Positions 1 through 8,399 of a DNA stretch of 64,000 nt are shown here, piece after piece. Position 1 is the first letter of the stretch. Every line of letters begins with the position of its first letter. The stretch is taken from contig NZ_SORE01000016.1 in assembly GCF_004366595.1 (NCBI RefSeq), positions 106,126-170,125 on the forward strand, read 5' to 3'. Made by a program: the position numbers and the translations under genes. Origin of the DNA: Paraburkholderia rhizosphaerae. GTDB taxonomy: Bacteria > Pseudomonadota > Gammaproteobacteria > Burkholderiales > Burkholderiaceae. A model generated the notes under the pieces. The model saw only the letters and a program-made list of their open reading frames with translations. It was not told the origin of the DNA and did not search any database.

Positions 1-2901
1 CGAGTACGTATAGACCGTCACACTCTCGCCAGCGTTGTCCGGGTTCCGGTCGACCTGCGTCAGGCGTCCGACTCCATCGAAACTTCGCGTCGCGACGGTC
101 CTGTTGTCCACTGACACGCTGGCGATTTGCGGTTCGAGACCGTATTCCCAGTACTTCAAGCCCGTCACGCGCGCGGGCTGGCTGTTGTCGTCGTAATCGG
201 TCACCGATGCGATGCGATCGAAGAAGTCATAGCCGAGTTCGACGTGCGTCTGCTTTTGCGTGGCCGCATCGACAACTGTCGTCTCTCGCAGACGGAAAAA
301 TTCGTCGTAGCTGTAGGTCGTCGTGCTGATCCGCGTTTTATCGCTGATGCCATATTCCGTCACCGTCGTGGGCAGCAACGTGCCTGGGTCGTGGCTGGTT
401 CGCGTGAAGTTGTACCGCTTCACGACGTCCGCTGGCTCACGCTTGACCGGAACATTCGTGTACTCGGTCAGCACCGCGCTGCCGATATTGAAGTGGCGGC
501 GGTTTTCCCGGTTGTCGTGATAAATAGCCTGTGTCAGCTCGCCGAAGCCGTCATAGCCATAGGTATTCGCAAGGTCCAGCGTCGCCGTCGTCGTACCGTC
601 CGCGGCGGGCACTTCGTAGTCGTACCGGTGTTCGGCGACCAGCCACCCTTGCGTGTTGTATTCAGCGGTGTGCGCGATCTTGTCACCGACCTCTTTCTTC
701 ACGACGTTGCCCAACGCATCGGTCGTGACCTTGACGCTGTTCACAGACGGTTCCGCAGTGGTATTCGAGTGCAGCTTGCTGGTGGCATCGAACGCGTAGC
801 CATACGTAACGGTGCGCTCGAACGCGGTTCCCGGCGCGCGCTTGTGCGATATCACCCGTCCGAACTTGTCGTATGCGAGCGTGGTAGACACGCCAAGATT
901 GTCGATCAACTCGGCGGGCAGCCCCGTCAGGCGCGAAATCGCCGTCCGTTCAGTCAGCGTGCTCCCGTCGACACCGGTCTCCGTTGTCGCGATATCAAGT
1001 CGCGTGTCACCAGCGGATAGCGCGTACACGTAACTTGTCGTCACACCGGTGCCGTTGCTGAGCATCAATAGGCGGGACTTTAGGCGGCCACGCTCGATGC
1101 CGGTGTCGCTTTCCGCGTTGAAATAGTCGAATTGCGTCTTCTTGAAGTCGCTGCTTTCGGCCGACGCGATGATTCTTTTTTCCTCTTCGATCGCGAGTAC
1201 GGTGTAGCTGGAGCCCTCCTTCATCGAGGTCGGCGTGTAGGTGCGCGTCGTTGTGATGCAATCGGCGGTCTCGCTTGTCTTGTACTTTTTCGACGTTTTC
1301 AGAAACCGCACGAATCCGTTCGGCTCGGCCGGACAACTGCCGGATTCGCCGGCAGCCGGATAATACGTATAGTCGACTGTCAATCCGCCACTCTGAATCT
1401 CCTGCAGCTGGTTGCCGTATTCGTCATAGCTGAAATACTGATCTGTGGTGCGCTCATCCGTCTTCGACTTCCCCGACGACACCGTCGTGGTTTCGCTAAA
1501 TTTCGTATAGATACGGTTTGGCAGTTTGTATTGCGGCGGTAAGCTGAAATATTCGGTTGAGGTTAGCCCGGGATAGTAATAATCCACCTTTATCTTGCGG
1601 CCGGTTATTCTTGCCGTATCCGGAACCGATGTTTCTTCCGAATACAACCGGTGGTATCTGTCATAAACCCGTACTGTCGTAGAAGCCGTCGTGCCGTCGA
1701 TATCGAGTGTCTCGGTGGTCCGGTATTGATAGGTTGTCTCGCGGCGGTACAGATTATCGAGCGCCACCGGGTCCCACCGCGCATCCTTCTGGTAGCCGAG
1801 GAAGTTGTTGAAATCCTTATCCTCCTCTTTCTCCGGTGTATCGTCGCCATATTTATAGGTATGCACTTCGTATTTGCTCTGCCCTGTACCCGCTGACGTC
1901 ATTGACAGCGTGTACGAGTTGACCACCGGGAATGTCGTCCATGGAAAACCGTCCGGCAATTTCAGGCTATCCTGGTAAAATATCTGTTCGAGTGCTGGAC
2001 CGGCGAAATTGCTCGCGACCGCCGAAATGACGCGAAAACCGATCGTTGCATCCGGACTCAAGTAACTGAAACTCAGGGTCTCTATAGTGTCCGACTCGGT
2101 GAGCGCGACATTGCATGTTCTCAGGCATAAACCTGTCGAAGCGTCATCGCTTATAGCCAACGTCATTTGGCTCGCAAAGTCTGCATTATCCTTGTATAAC
2201 TCGATCACGCATGTGCGCGATGCCCGGCCGGTCGCTTCGTCGGTGGTGTTTGTCCGCGTTATGTCGATGAGGTTCGTCCCCGATTCATCGTAGACTCGCG
2301 TGAGCGCGGCGCGATCGTATGAATCGCCATATTCGAGAAAGAGCTTGTACCCGTTTTCATGCAGTATCTGTGTCACGTAATAACCGACACCGATTTTTGT
2401 CAGAGTCTCGGTAATGCCATTTTTGTATTTGATCAGGTATCCGTCAGGGTCGCTCGATTTCTGCAGAATCAGGTCCTTGATATAAACCGTGTCGGGGACG
2501 ATTGCGAGCGTAGTCGGATCCTGTCTCAGATTGATCATCCGGCCATCGGTCAATACGAGCTGCAACCGCGAATTATCGAATGTCACCTTGCTCAGTTGCG
2601 GTGACCAGCCCAAGCCGAACCCCTCGTCGACGCCGCTGAAATGATCATAGCCAAGCGTAAGTTCCAGCGTTGGTCCTGACCGGGAATTTCCGGTTACCCT
2701 GGCAATCGGAATCTGATAATTGAAAGTGCCCGTACGCGGGTCGACTTCACCGCGCTGAAAAGACCAGAATGAAACCGCGTCAGACTGATTGAAAACGGCA
2801 CCTTCATCGCTGCCGCGCGATGCCGGTGCCGGTTGCGTCGGACGCTGCAGAGCCGTTCCATGATTTTCTTCCGCATTCGCGACTTCCTGGATAGTTTTCA
2901 T
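1..2901 (-). CDS. RHS/YD-repeat protein, N-terminal part (runs off left edge)
   Basis: One uninterrupted minus-strand reading frame runs from an ATG to the window edge, 967 codons, with no stop, so the 3' end is missing. There is no signal peptide. The N-terminus (residues about 30-110) has the layout seen at the start of RHS and TcC/SpvB-like proteins: RGEVDPRTGTFNYQIPIAR, then LTLGYD, FGLGWSP and VLTDGR. From about residue 480 onward come many short tyrosine-aspartate-type repeats such as YFSYDEYGNQL, LAYDKFGRVISHK, YGYDGFGELTQAIY and LGYDFFDRIASVTDYD. These fold into a beta-cage shell in known members. A C-terminal toxin domain would lie outside the window, so no activity can be assigned. 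A weak AGAGAT ribosome site precedes the ATG. No PAAR or transmembrane segment is seen in the visible part, which argues against a classical T6SS Rhs. Confidence 0.85.
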   Translation of the reverse strand, partial: MKTIQEVANAEENHGTALQRPTQPAPASRGSDEGAVFNQSDAVSFWSFQRGEVDPRTGTFNYQIPIARVTGNSRSGPTLELTLGYDHFSGVDEGFGLGWSPQLSKVTFDNSRLQLVLTDGRMINLRQDPTTLAIVPDTVYIKDLILQKSSDPDGYLIKYKNGITETLTKIGVGYYVTQILHENGYKLFLEYGDSYDRAALTRVYDESGTNLIDITRTNTTDEATGRASRTCVIELYKDNADFASQMTLAISDDASTGLCLRTCNVALTESDTIETLSFSYLSPDATIGFRVISAVASNFAGPALEQIFYQDSLKLPDGFPWTTFPVVNSYTLSMTSAGTGQSKYEVHTYKYGDDTPEKEEDKDFNNFLGYQKDARWDPVALDNLYRRETTYQYRTTETLDIDGTTASTTVRVYDRYHRLYSEETSVPDTARITGRKIKVDYYYPGLTSTEYFSLPPQYKLPNRIYTKFSETTTVSSGKSKTDERTTDQYFSYDEYGNQLQEIQSGGLTVDYTYYPAAGESGSCPAEPNGFVRFLKTSKKYKTSETADCITTTRTYTPTSMKEGSSYTVLAIEEEKRIIASAESSDFKKTQFDYFNAESDTGIERGRLKSRLLMLSNGTGVTTSYVYALSAGDTRLDIATTETGVDGSTLTERTAISRLTGLPAELIDNLGVSTTLAYDKFGRVISHKRAPGTAFERTVTYGYAFDATSKLHSNTTAEPSVNSVKVTTDALGNVVKKEVGDKIAHTAEYNTQGWLVAEHRYDYEVPAADGTTTATLDLANTYGYDGFGELTQAIYHDNRENRRHFNIGSAVLTEYTNVPVKREPADVVKRYNFTRTSHDPGTLLPTTVTEYGISDKTRISTTTYSYDEFFRLRETTVVDAATQKQTHVELGYDFFDRIASVTDYDDNSQPARVTGLKYWEYGLEPQIASVSVDNRTVATRSFDGVGRLTQVDRNPDNAGESVTVYTYS

Positions 2902-3313
2902 TTGATCTCTATATCGGCAACGCGCTTTTCATAAATTGCAATGCACCGGCATTCGCTCGGCCTGAATCCCGACGGTGGCACGTCCTACGAATATATAAAG
3001 CACAGATGCAAAATCAATGTTTGAGATCGAAAAACCAGATGCACTGCAATCCGGCTTATTTACAAGCGAGCACACGCTAAAAAAACGACATTTAACGTGG
3101 CAATACGGTATTGATTGCGGACAAACAGGAGTGGTCAGAAATGACCGGCACGCGGGGTGGGTCTGCTCGATTATCGAGCCACCCGGCTGGTCCGAGGCCT
3201 TGCCCTGTGCGAGCGGCGTTCGCGTTTTGGTACAATTTCGGTCGATTCACCGGCGGTGTCAGCCGTGCTTGCGCCGCTCACCGTTTCCACCTCTATCACC
3301 GCAGAACGATCCC
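2902..3313. other. Intergenic region between divergent RHS and methyltransferase genes
   Basis: No convincing gene here. The left part is AT-richer and would carry the RHS promoter. The right part holds a hairpin with inner arms GCTCGA/TCGAGC (3165-3179) inside a GGGTG/CACCC outer pair, and a candidate extended -10 promoter for the methyltransferase gene. The methyltransferase frame stays open upstream to 3017, but that extension has no family similarity or ribosome site. Confidence 0.6.
3228..3236 (+). promoter_or_regulatory. Candidate extended -10 promoter for the methyltransferase-rhodanese genes
   Basis: TGGTACAAT fits an extended -10 element (TGn followed by TANAAT) about 78 bases before the methyltransferase start. 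No good -35 hexamer is seen at the standard distance, which is tolerated by extended -10 promoters. This is a motif match only. Confidence 0.4.
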
Positions 3314-3967
3314 ATGAACATCGAGCAAGCGCGCTTCAACATGATCGAACAGCAGATTCGCCCCTGGGAAGTGCTCGACCAGGACGTCCTGAACCTGCTG
3401 TCCATCGTCAAGCGCGAGAACTTCGTCCCTTCCGCGTACCGCGAACTCGCTTTTGCCGATCTGGAAATTCCCCTGCCAGCTGGCCAGCACATGCTGGCGC
3501 CGCGCGTCGAAGCGCGCGTGCTGCAGGAGTTGGCCGTGAAAAAGCACGAAAGCGTGCTCGAAATCGGCGCCGGTTCGGGTTACATGGCGGCGCTGCTCGC
3601 GCATCGCGCACAGCACGTGCTGACGGTCGACATCGAGCCGGAGCTGGCCGAACTGGCCAAATCGAACCTCGCGACAAACGGCGTGCTCAACGCCGAAGTG
3701 GTGACCGGCGACGCCGCGCGCGGCTGGGCTGCTGCCGCACCGTACGACGTGATCTGCGTGTCGGGTGGCCTGCCGGTGCTGCCGCAAGAAATGCTCGAAC
3801 ATCTGAAAGTCGGCGGGCGCCTTGCGGCGTTCGTCGGTACGCTGCCGGTGATGAAGGCGCAGATCATCACGCGCGTCGACGAAAAGCAGTTCCGTGTTGC
3901 CGATGTGTTCGAAACCTACGTCGAGCCGCTGACGAATGCGGTGCAGCCGCCGCGCTTCAAGTTCTGA
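3314..3967 (+). CDS. Protein-L-isoaspartate O-methyltransferase family protein
   Basis: A 217-residue SAM-dependent methyltransferase of the PCMT family. The SAM-binding motif I is VLEIGAGSGY (residues 81-90), followed by an acidic residue in TVDIEPE. The family's substrate loop, normally with GQTIS before a proline, reads AGQHMLAP (56-63), so the serine implicated in isoaspartyl repair in classical Pcm is absent. It may therefore methylate something else or act as a divergent member. The chosen ATG matches the family N-terminus (MNIEQARFNMIEQQIRPW); a longer open frame upstream is not conserved-looking. It lies 65 bases before the rhodanese gene and is probably co-transcribed with it. Confidence 0.88.
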   Translation: MNIEQARFNMIEQQIRPWEVLDQDVLNLLSIVKRENFVPSAYRELAFADLEIPLPAGQHMLAPRVEARVLQELAVKKHESVLEIGAGSGYMAALLAHRAQHVLTVDIEPELAELAKSNLATNGVLNAEVVTGDAARGWAAAAPYDVICVSGGLPVLPQEMLEHLKVGGRLAAFVGTLPVMKAQIITRVDEKQFRVADVFETYVEPLTNAVQPPRFKF

Positions 3968-4032
3968 CGCGAGCGCCGAAGTATCGCTCGCTCGCCGTTG
4001 GCTTTTTGAATTCAACCGGAAACGTATCGCTG

Positions 4033-4356
4033 ATGCAAAACCTGTCTGCTCCCGCGCTGGCCGAATGGCTCGCCGATCAATCCCGCGCCGCGCCGGTCGT
4101 GCTCGACGTGCGCGAGCCATGGGAAATCGAAACGGCGAAAATCGCCGGCAGCGTGTCGATTCCGATGCGCGAGATTCCGGCGCGTAGCGAAGAACTCGAC
4201 GATGAAGCACCGATCGTCTGCGTGTGCCATCACGGCGCACGTAGCGCGCAGGTCGCGATGTTCCTCGAATCGCGCGGCCATGCGAATGTGTTCAACCTGC
4301 AAGGCGGCATCGACGCATGGTCGCGACAGGTCGATCCGTCGGTACCGACTTATTGA
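4033..4356 (+). CDS. Rhodanese-like sulfurtransferase, single domain
   Basis: A 107-residue single-domain rhodanese. LDVREPWE (24-31) is the family's N-terminal landmark. The active-site loop is C65-H-H-G-A-R-S, giving a persulfide-forming cysteine, followed by a helix (AQVAMFLESRG) and NLQGGIDAW near the end, the usual C-terminal signature. It is cytoplasmic, with no signal peptide. The chosen ATG gives a typical GlpE-like length. It is the second gene of a short unit with the Pcm-like gene and is followed directly by a strong terminator. The physiological sulfur donor and acceptor cannot be read from the sequence. Confidence 0.92.
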   Translation: MQNLSAPALAEWLADQSRAAPVVLDVREPWEIETAKIAGSVSIPMREIPARSEELDDEAPIVCVCHHGARSAQVAMFLESRGHANVFNLQGGIDAWSRQVDPSVPTY

Positions 4357-4385
4357 GTTTCACGCACTGATCGATCAAGAAGAAG

Positions 4386-4412
4386 ACGCCGGCATTGTCC
4401 GGCGTTTTTTTT
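4386..4412 (+). terminator. Rho-independent terminator after the rhodanese gene
   Basis: ACGCCGG pairs with CCGGCGT across a six-base loop and runs straight into eight T residues. It closes the methyltransferase-rhodanese unit. Confidence 0.9.
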
Positions 4413-4550
4413 CATCCCTCCTCTTCCGTTTGCACATTTCCGCGCGACGCATCACGGAAGCGCTTTCCTCGCATCGAATCCGAATTTTCGTAAGCCATCC
4501 TGACTGCATCGTCTGGCACCATGCTTCGATCTTTTTCCGGAGCCTGAGTG

Positions 4551-5021
4551 ATGACCCGATGCTCGTCGATTGCAGCCTGCGCAATGGCCGCGCTGCTGCT
4601 TTGTTGCGGCGTATCTCACGCGACACTGGGCGGCAAACCGTCAACGCCTGCTTCAGGCACACCGGATCGACCTGTGCTGCGGGGTGCCGCTCAGGCGAGC
4701 GTTGCCGCAGCACCGTACATCGTGCATCGCACGCGGACTGACGATGGCGTCACCGTGTGTGAATACACGTCTTCGTCGAATGGCGTCGTGTTCGCGGTCA
4801 CGTGGAGCGGCCCGGTGCGCCCCGATATGACCGCGCTACTCGGCAGCTACTTCCCGAACTTTGTGTCGGCCGCGCGCCAGGGCGCGCGCGGCACAGGTCC
4901 GCTCATCGAACGACGCGGCGATCTGCAGATCGAGTCGATCGGTCATCAAGGCTGGTTTGTCGGTAAGGCCTGGGTGCCACGGCTCCTGCCCGCGCAGGTC
5001 GATCCTGGCGAACTGGAATGA
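4551..5021 (+). CDS. DUF2844 family exported protein
   Basis: About 156 residues. The N-terminus (ALLLCCGVSHA) is a Sec signal peptide with likely cleavage after SHA, so the protein is periplasmic or surface-exposed. The rest fits the DUF2844 pattern: VCEYTSSSNGVVFAVTWSGP, then a GSYFPNF segment, and a VGKAWVP stretch near the end. A GGAG sits eight bases before the chosen ATG; a GTG one codon upstream is possible. The stop codon overlaps an ATG in the frame of the following DUF3443 gene, so the pair is co-translated or at least co-transcribed. The function of the family is unknown. Confidence 0.85.
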   Translation: MTRCSSIAACAMAALLLCCGVSHATLGGKPSTPASGTPDRPVLRGAAQASVAAAPYIVHRTRTDDGVTVCEYTSSSNGVVFAVTWSGPVRPDMTALLGSYFPNFVSAARQGARGTGPLIERRGDLQIESIGHQGWFVGKAWVPRLLPAQVDPGELE

Positions 5022-5035
5022 ATGAGGACGCAACG

Positions 5036-6583
5036 ATGTTCAAGATGAGGAAGCACGTGAAGACGATCCGGTTTGACCACTCGCTGTGCGCGGCGACGTT
5101 TGCGGCTGTTGCGCTTTCGGCGTGTGGCGGCAGCGGAAACGACGATTCGTCCGGTTCGCAATCGTGGCTCGGCAAACCGGTCGAGCAAGTGGCTAACACG
5201 ACCGTCAACAATGCGGTCAATGGTGGAAGGCCAGGTAGTGCATCGAACGGTGCAAGGCAGAACGGTTCGGCGGGAAGCGGCACGGCGGGGAATAACACGT
5301 CGAGCGGCGGCACTGCCAGTAGCGGCACTTCCGGTAATGGCCCATCCACCGTTACTCCGCCCAGTGGCGGTACCACCGATACGTCCGGCACCGGCTCGTC
5401 AGGCGGCTCATCGTCCGGCGGTGACACGCCAGCGGGCGGCGGCACCCCCGACACGCCCCCCGCTGTCGCCGTGAACACCGCGCCCATCGTCGTCGACAAC
5501 GCGCTCGGCGTGACCGTGAATCAGCCTTATGTCACGGTCACGCTCTGTCCGCCCAATGCGCGAAGCGGCGACGCATCGTGTGTGACGCTCGACCATATGC
5601 TGCTCGATACGGGCTCGATCGGCGTACGCGTGTTGTCGAGTTCGCTCGGCGCATCGCTCACCGCACGCCTGCCGCGACAAACCGGCGCGTCGAACGACTC
5701 GACCGGCTCGGCGCCGCTTGCCCAATGCACGCTGTTCGGTTCCGGATATCTGTGGGGATCGGTGCGCCGCGCGGATGTCACGATTGGCGGCATGACGGCG
5801 CGCGATCTACCGGTGCAGATTGCCGGCGACGCCGCATTGCCGACGACACCCGACGACTGCATCGCACGCGGTGGAGCGGACCTCGGGTCCATCGACGCGC
5901 TCGGCGCGAAAGGCATCGTTGGCATCGGCGCTCGCGCACGCGACTTTCCGCTGGCCGCGCAGACGCCGCTCGCGGCGAACTACTACTTCTGCGCGAGTGG
6001 CGCGTCGTGCAGCGCGGCGTCCGTGCCGCTCGAGCGTCAGGCGACGAACCCGGTCGCCGGCTTCGCGACCGATAACAACGGCACGCTGATTCGCCTTCCC
6101 GCGCTGCCGCCGAACGGGCAGCGCAGCGTGACCGGCGAACTGGTCTTCGGAGTCGGCACGCGGTCGAACAACGCACTGCCGGCAACCGCGAAGATTCTCG
6201 CGGTCACCGGGCAAGGCACGCTGACCACGCTCTATGGAAACCGCTCGGTACCTGGCATCGTCGACACCGGCACGAATGGCTTCGTGTTCCGCGACACGTC
6301 GATCGCAGTTGGCGTGAATGACTGGTACGCGCCGCAGAACACACTGAGCCTCGCGGCCACGCTGATGTCGACGACCGGGCTGCAAGCGGCGGTGCCGTTT
6401 TCAATTGCGAATGCCGAGCGGCTGCTTGAGATGGACTACGCGGCGCACGACAACCTCGGTGCATTGTCGCTATCGTCGAATATGTTTATCTGGGGGCTGC
6501 CGTTCTATTACGGGCGCAGTGTTTATACGGTGCTGAGCGGCGCGCAGGCTGGTGGGAAGACCGGGCCGTTTATCGCTTTTTGA
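5036..6583 (+). CDS. DUF3443 lipoprotein, probable pepsin-like fold
   Basis: About 515 residues. A basic start and hydrophobic stretch end in a lipobox (LSAC, Cys30), so it is a predicted lipoprotein. Residues about 40-145 are a Gly/Ser/Thr/Pro-rich linker. The folded part then shows the layout of a two-lobed aspartic protease: LLDTGSIGVR (Asp191), KGIVGIGA, TGELVFGVG, GIVDTGTNGF (Asp411) and WGLPFYYGRSVYTVL near the end. Both DTG motifs match the pepsin active-site pattern. DUF3443 has no assigned activity to my knowledge; protease function is my inference. The chosen ATG has a GAGG ribosome site; an in-frame ATG 18 bases upstream overlaps the DUF2844 stop. Confidence 0.87.
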   Translation: MFKMRKHVKTIRFDHSLCAATFAAVALSACGGSGNDDSSGSQSWLGKPVEQVANTTVNNAVNGGRPGSASNGARQNGSAGSGTAGNNTSSGGTASSGTSGNGPSTVTPPSGGTTDTSGTGSSGGSSSGGDTPAGGGTPDTPPAVAVNTAPIVVDNALGVTVNQPYVTVTLCPPNARSGDASCVTLDHMLLDTGSIGVRVLSSSLGASLTARLPRQTGASNDSTGSAPLAQCTLFGSGYLWGSVRRADVTIGGMTARDLPVQIAGDAALPTTPDDCIARGGADLGSIDALGAKGIVGIGARARDFPLAAQTPLAANYYFCASGASCSAASVPLERQATNPVAGFATDNNGTLIRLPALPPNGQRSVTGELVFGVGTRSNNALPATAKILAVTGQGTLTTLYGNRSVPGIVDTGTNGFVFRDTSIAVGVNDWYAPQNTLSLAATLMSTTGLQAAVPFSIANAERLLEMDYAAHDNLGALSLSSNMFIWGLPFYYGRSVYTVLSGAQAGGKTGPFIAF

Positions 6584-6693
6584 AGTCGCGGGCCGGCGCA
6601 CCGAACGCGTCGGAACCGCCACGCTTTACCGCGCCGCGCCGGCGGCACGACAACACACACGTCCGTCCGGCGCGTTCTTCAGAATGTTCGATA

Positions 6694-8022
6694 TCAATCC
6701 ACTTCGTTCAACACCTCACCCACCGTCTTGAACAACTCGGCAATCTGCTCCGCTTCAATAATGAGCGGCGGCGAAAACGCGAGAATATCCCCCGCCATCC
6801 GCACCAGCACGCCCTTCTGGAAGCAACGCACGAACGCATCATAAGCACGCGCGCCGGGCGCGCCATCGCGCGACGCGAGTTCGATGCCGCCAATCAACCC
6901 GATATTGCGAATATCGATCACATGCCGCGTGCCGCGCAGCGCATGAATCGCTTCCTCGAACACCGGCGCCATCTTCGCGGCCCGCGCGAAGATCTGCTCG
7001 CGTTCATATAGATCGATCGTTGCGCACGCAGCGGCAGCCGCAATCGGATGCCCCGAATACGTGTACCCATGAAACAGCTCGATTCCCGCGGGCGCCCCAT
7101 TGATGACCGTATCGTGGATACGCTTGCTCGCGGCCACCGCGCCCATCGGCGCAGCCGCGTTGTTGGTGCCCTTCGCCATCGTCAACAGGTCGGGCGTCAC
7201 GTTGAAGAACTGCGCGGCGAACGGTGTGCCCAGACGCCCCCAACCGGTGATCACTTCATCGAAGATCAGCAGGATGCCGTGCTTGTCGCAGATCTCGCGC
7301 AGCCGCTGTAAATAGCCTTGCGGCGGAACCAGCACACCGGTCGAACCGGCAACCGGCTCGACGATCACGGCCGCGATCGTCGACGCATCGTGCAGTGTGA
7401 CGAGCCGCTCGAGTTCATCGGCCAGATGCGCGCCCCACGCGGGCTGCCCTTTCGAATACGCGGCTTCCTTGATGTTCAGCGTATGCGGCAGATGATCGAC
7501 AGCCGGTAGCATCGCGCCTGAATACGCTTTACGGTTCGCCGGAATGCCGCCCACCGACGTGCCGCCAAAGCCGACACCGTGATACGCGCGCTCGCGGCCA
7601 ATAAAGCGTGTGCGCTGCCCTTCACCGCGCGCGCGGTGATACGCGAGCGCGATCTTCAGCGCGGTATCGACCGCTTCCGACCCCGAGTTCACAAAGAAGA
7701 TGTGCTTCAGGTCCCCCGGCGTGTGCTTCGCAATTTTCGTCGCGGCTTCAAATGCTTTCGGATGGCCCATCTGGAACGTCGGCGCGAAGTCCATTTCGGC
7801 CGCCTGTGCCTGCACCGCCGCGACGATCTCGTCGCGGCAATGTCCGGCATTCACGCACCACAGGCCTGCGGTGCCGTCGAGAATGCGCCGCCCGTCGTCC
7901 GACGTGTAGTACATCCCTTTCGCTTTCGCAAGCAACCGCGGCGCGCTCTTGAACTGGCGGTTCGCGGTGAAGGGCATCCAGAACGCGGACAGGTCCTGCA
8001 TGCTGGCAGCGCGGTCATTCAT
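6694..8022 (-). CDS. Omega-amino acid--pyruvate aminotransferase (class III)
   Basis: A 442-residue PLP-dependent class III aminotransferase, full family length. Landmarks: LSAFWMPFTANRQFK at the start, NSGSEAVDTALK (112-123) for the cofactor phosphate, FDEVITGWGR with Asp255, and the Schiff-base lysine Lys284 in TMAKGTNNAAAPMG. The overall pattern matches the beta-alanine/omega-amino acid:pyruvate transaminases, which pass an amino group from beta-alanine or other terminal amines to pyruvate. A GAGGAG ribosome site precedes the ATG. It is a single gene transcribed away from urtA. Repeated GGGTTG words just upstream may be its operator. Exact amine substrate is not decidable from sequence alone. 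Confidence 0.9.
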   Translation of the reverse strand: MNDRAASMQDLSAFWMPFTANRQFKSAPRLLAKAKGMYYTSDDGRRILDGTAGLWCVNAGHCRDEIVAAVQAQAAEMDFAPTFQMGHPKAFEAATKIAKHTPGDLKHIFFVNSGSEAVDTALKIALAYHRARGEGQRTRFIGRERAYHGVGFGGTSVGGIPANRKAYSGAMLPAVDHLPHTLNIKEAAYSKGQPAWGAHLADELERLVTLHDASTIAAVIVEPVAGSTGVLVPPQGYLQRLREICDKHGILLIFDEVITGWGRLGTPFAAQFFNVTPDLLTMAKGTNNAAAPMGAVAASKRIHDTVINGAPAGIELFHGYTYSGHPIAAAAACATIDLYEREQIFARAAKMAPVFEEAIHALRGTRHVIDIRNIGLIGGIELASRDGAPGARAYDAFVRCFQKGVLVRMAGDILAFSPPLIIEAEQIAELFKTVGEVLNEVD

Positions 8023-8046
8023 CTTGTGTCTCCTCGTCTCTACAAG

Positions 8047-8097
8047 TGGGTTGATGGTCGAATGGGTTGCTCAGTTGGGTCAGTTGCGTCAACCCAA
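8047..8097. promoter_or_regulatory. Candidate operator of the aminotransferase gene
   Basis: GGGTTG occurs twice in direct orientation, and TTGGGT (8075-8080) is mirrored by ACCCAA (8092-8097) with an 11-base spacer. The cluster lies 25-75 bases upstream of the aminotransferase start, where a regulator would act. The regulator is unknown. Confidence 0.3.
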
Positions 8098-8230
8098 TGG
8101 CTCCAGCCGATGTCCCGGCCAGAACCGTTTCAGCGAGACCTTCCAGTGTATGCACGCGCACGCCTGTGCACAACCTGGCGGCGGCGCTGCACCGATCGCG
8201 CGCAGCGGGCTCGTGCTCTGCCGCGACCAT

Positions 8231-8265
8231 GCTTCGTTGCGGCGCGGCACGCACCGCAACGAAGC
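8231..8265. repeat. Perfect 12-base inverted repeat upstream of the urtA promoter
   Basis: GCTTCGTTGCGG is followed after 11 bases by its exact reverse complement CCGCAACGAAGC. It lies about 120-150 bases upstream of the sigma-54 promoter, the region where an enhancer-binding activator normally sits. No T-tract follows on either strand, so it is not a standard terminator. Confidence 0.6.
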
Positions 8266-8383
8266 GCACCGTGCGCCGATGCACCGCTTTCGCCCTTATC
8301 GCGCATATCGCGTGATCGGGCGCGCGTCGCCCGCACCCGTATCGCAGCGCCCACGACGCCCATTCGGTGCTGCTTTGCAACGT

Positions 8384-8399
8384 TGGCATATGCCTTGCA
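8384..8399 (+). promoter_or_regulatory. Sigma-54 (-24/-12) promoter of urtABCDE
   Basis: TGGCATATGCCTTGCA matches the sigma-54 consensus TGGCAC-N5-TTGCW, with the conserved GG and GC exactly 12 bases apart. It lies about 125 bases before urtA, leaving a leader of roughly 115 bases. Urea transport is commonly under NtrC and sigma-54 control, so the context fits. An almost identical element precedes ureA. Confidence 0.8.

Noticed and set aside
3157..4356. 399-codon plus-strand frame across the methyltransferase and rhodanese genes
   Set aside because: Its first two thirds are an Arg/Ala-rich out-of-frame reading of the methyltransferase gene. Only the last 107 codons, the rhodanese, are real.
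6591..6642. CCGGCGC/GCGCCGG inverted repeat after the DUF3443 gene as a terminator
   Set aside because: Loop is long and no T-run follows on either strand; in GC-rich DNA such arms occur by chance.
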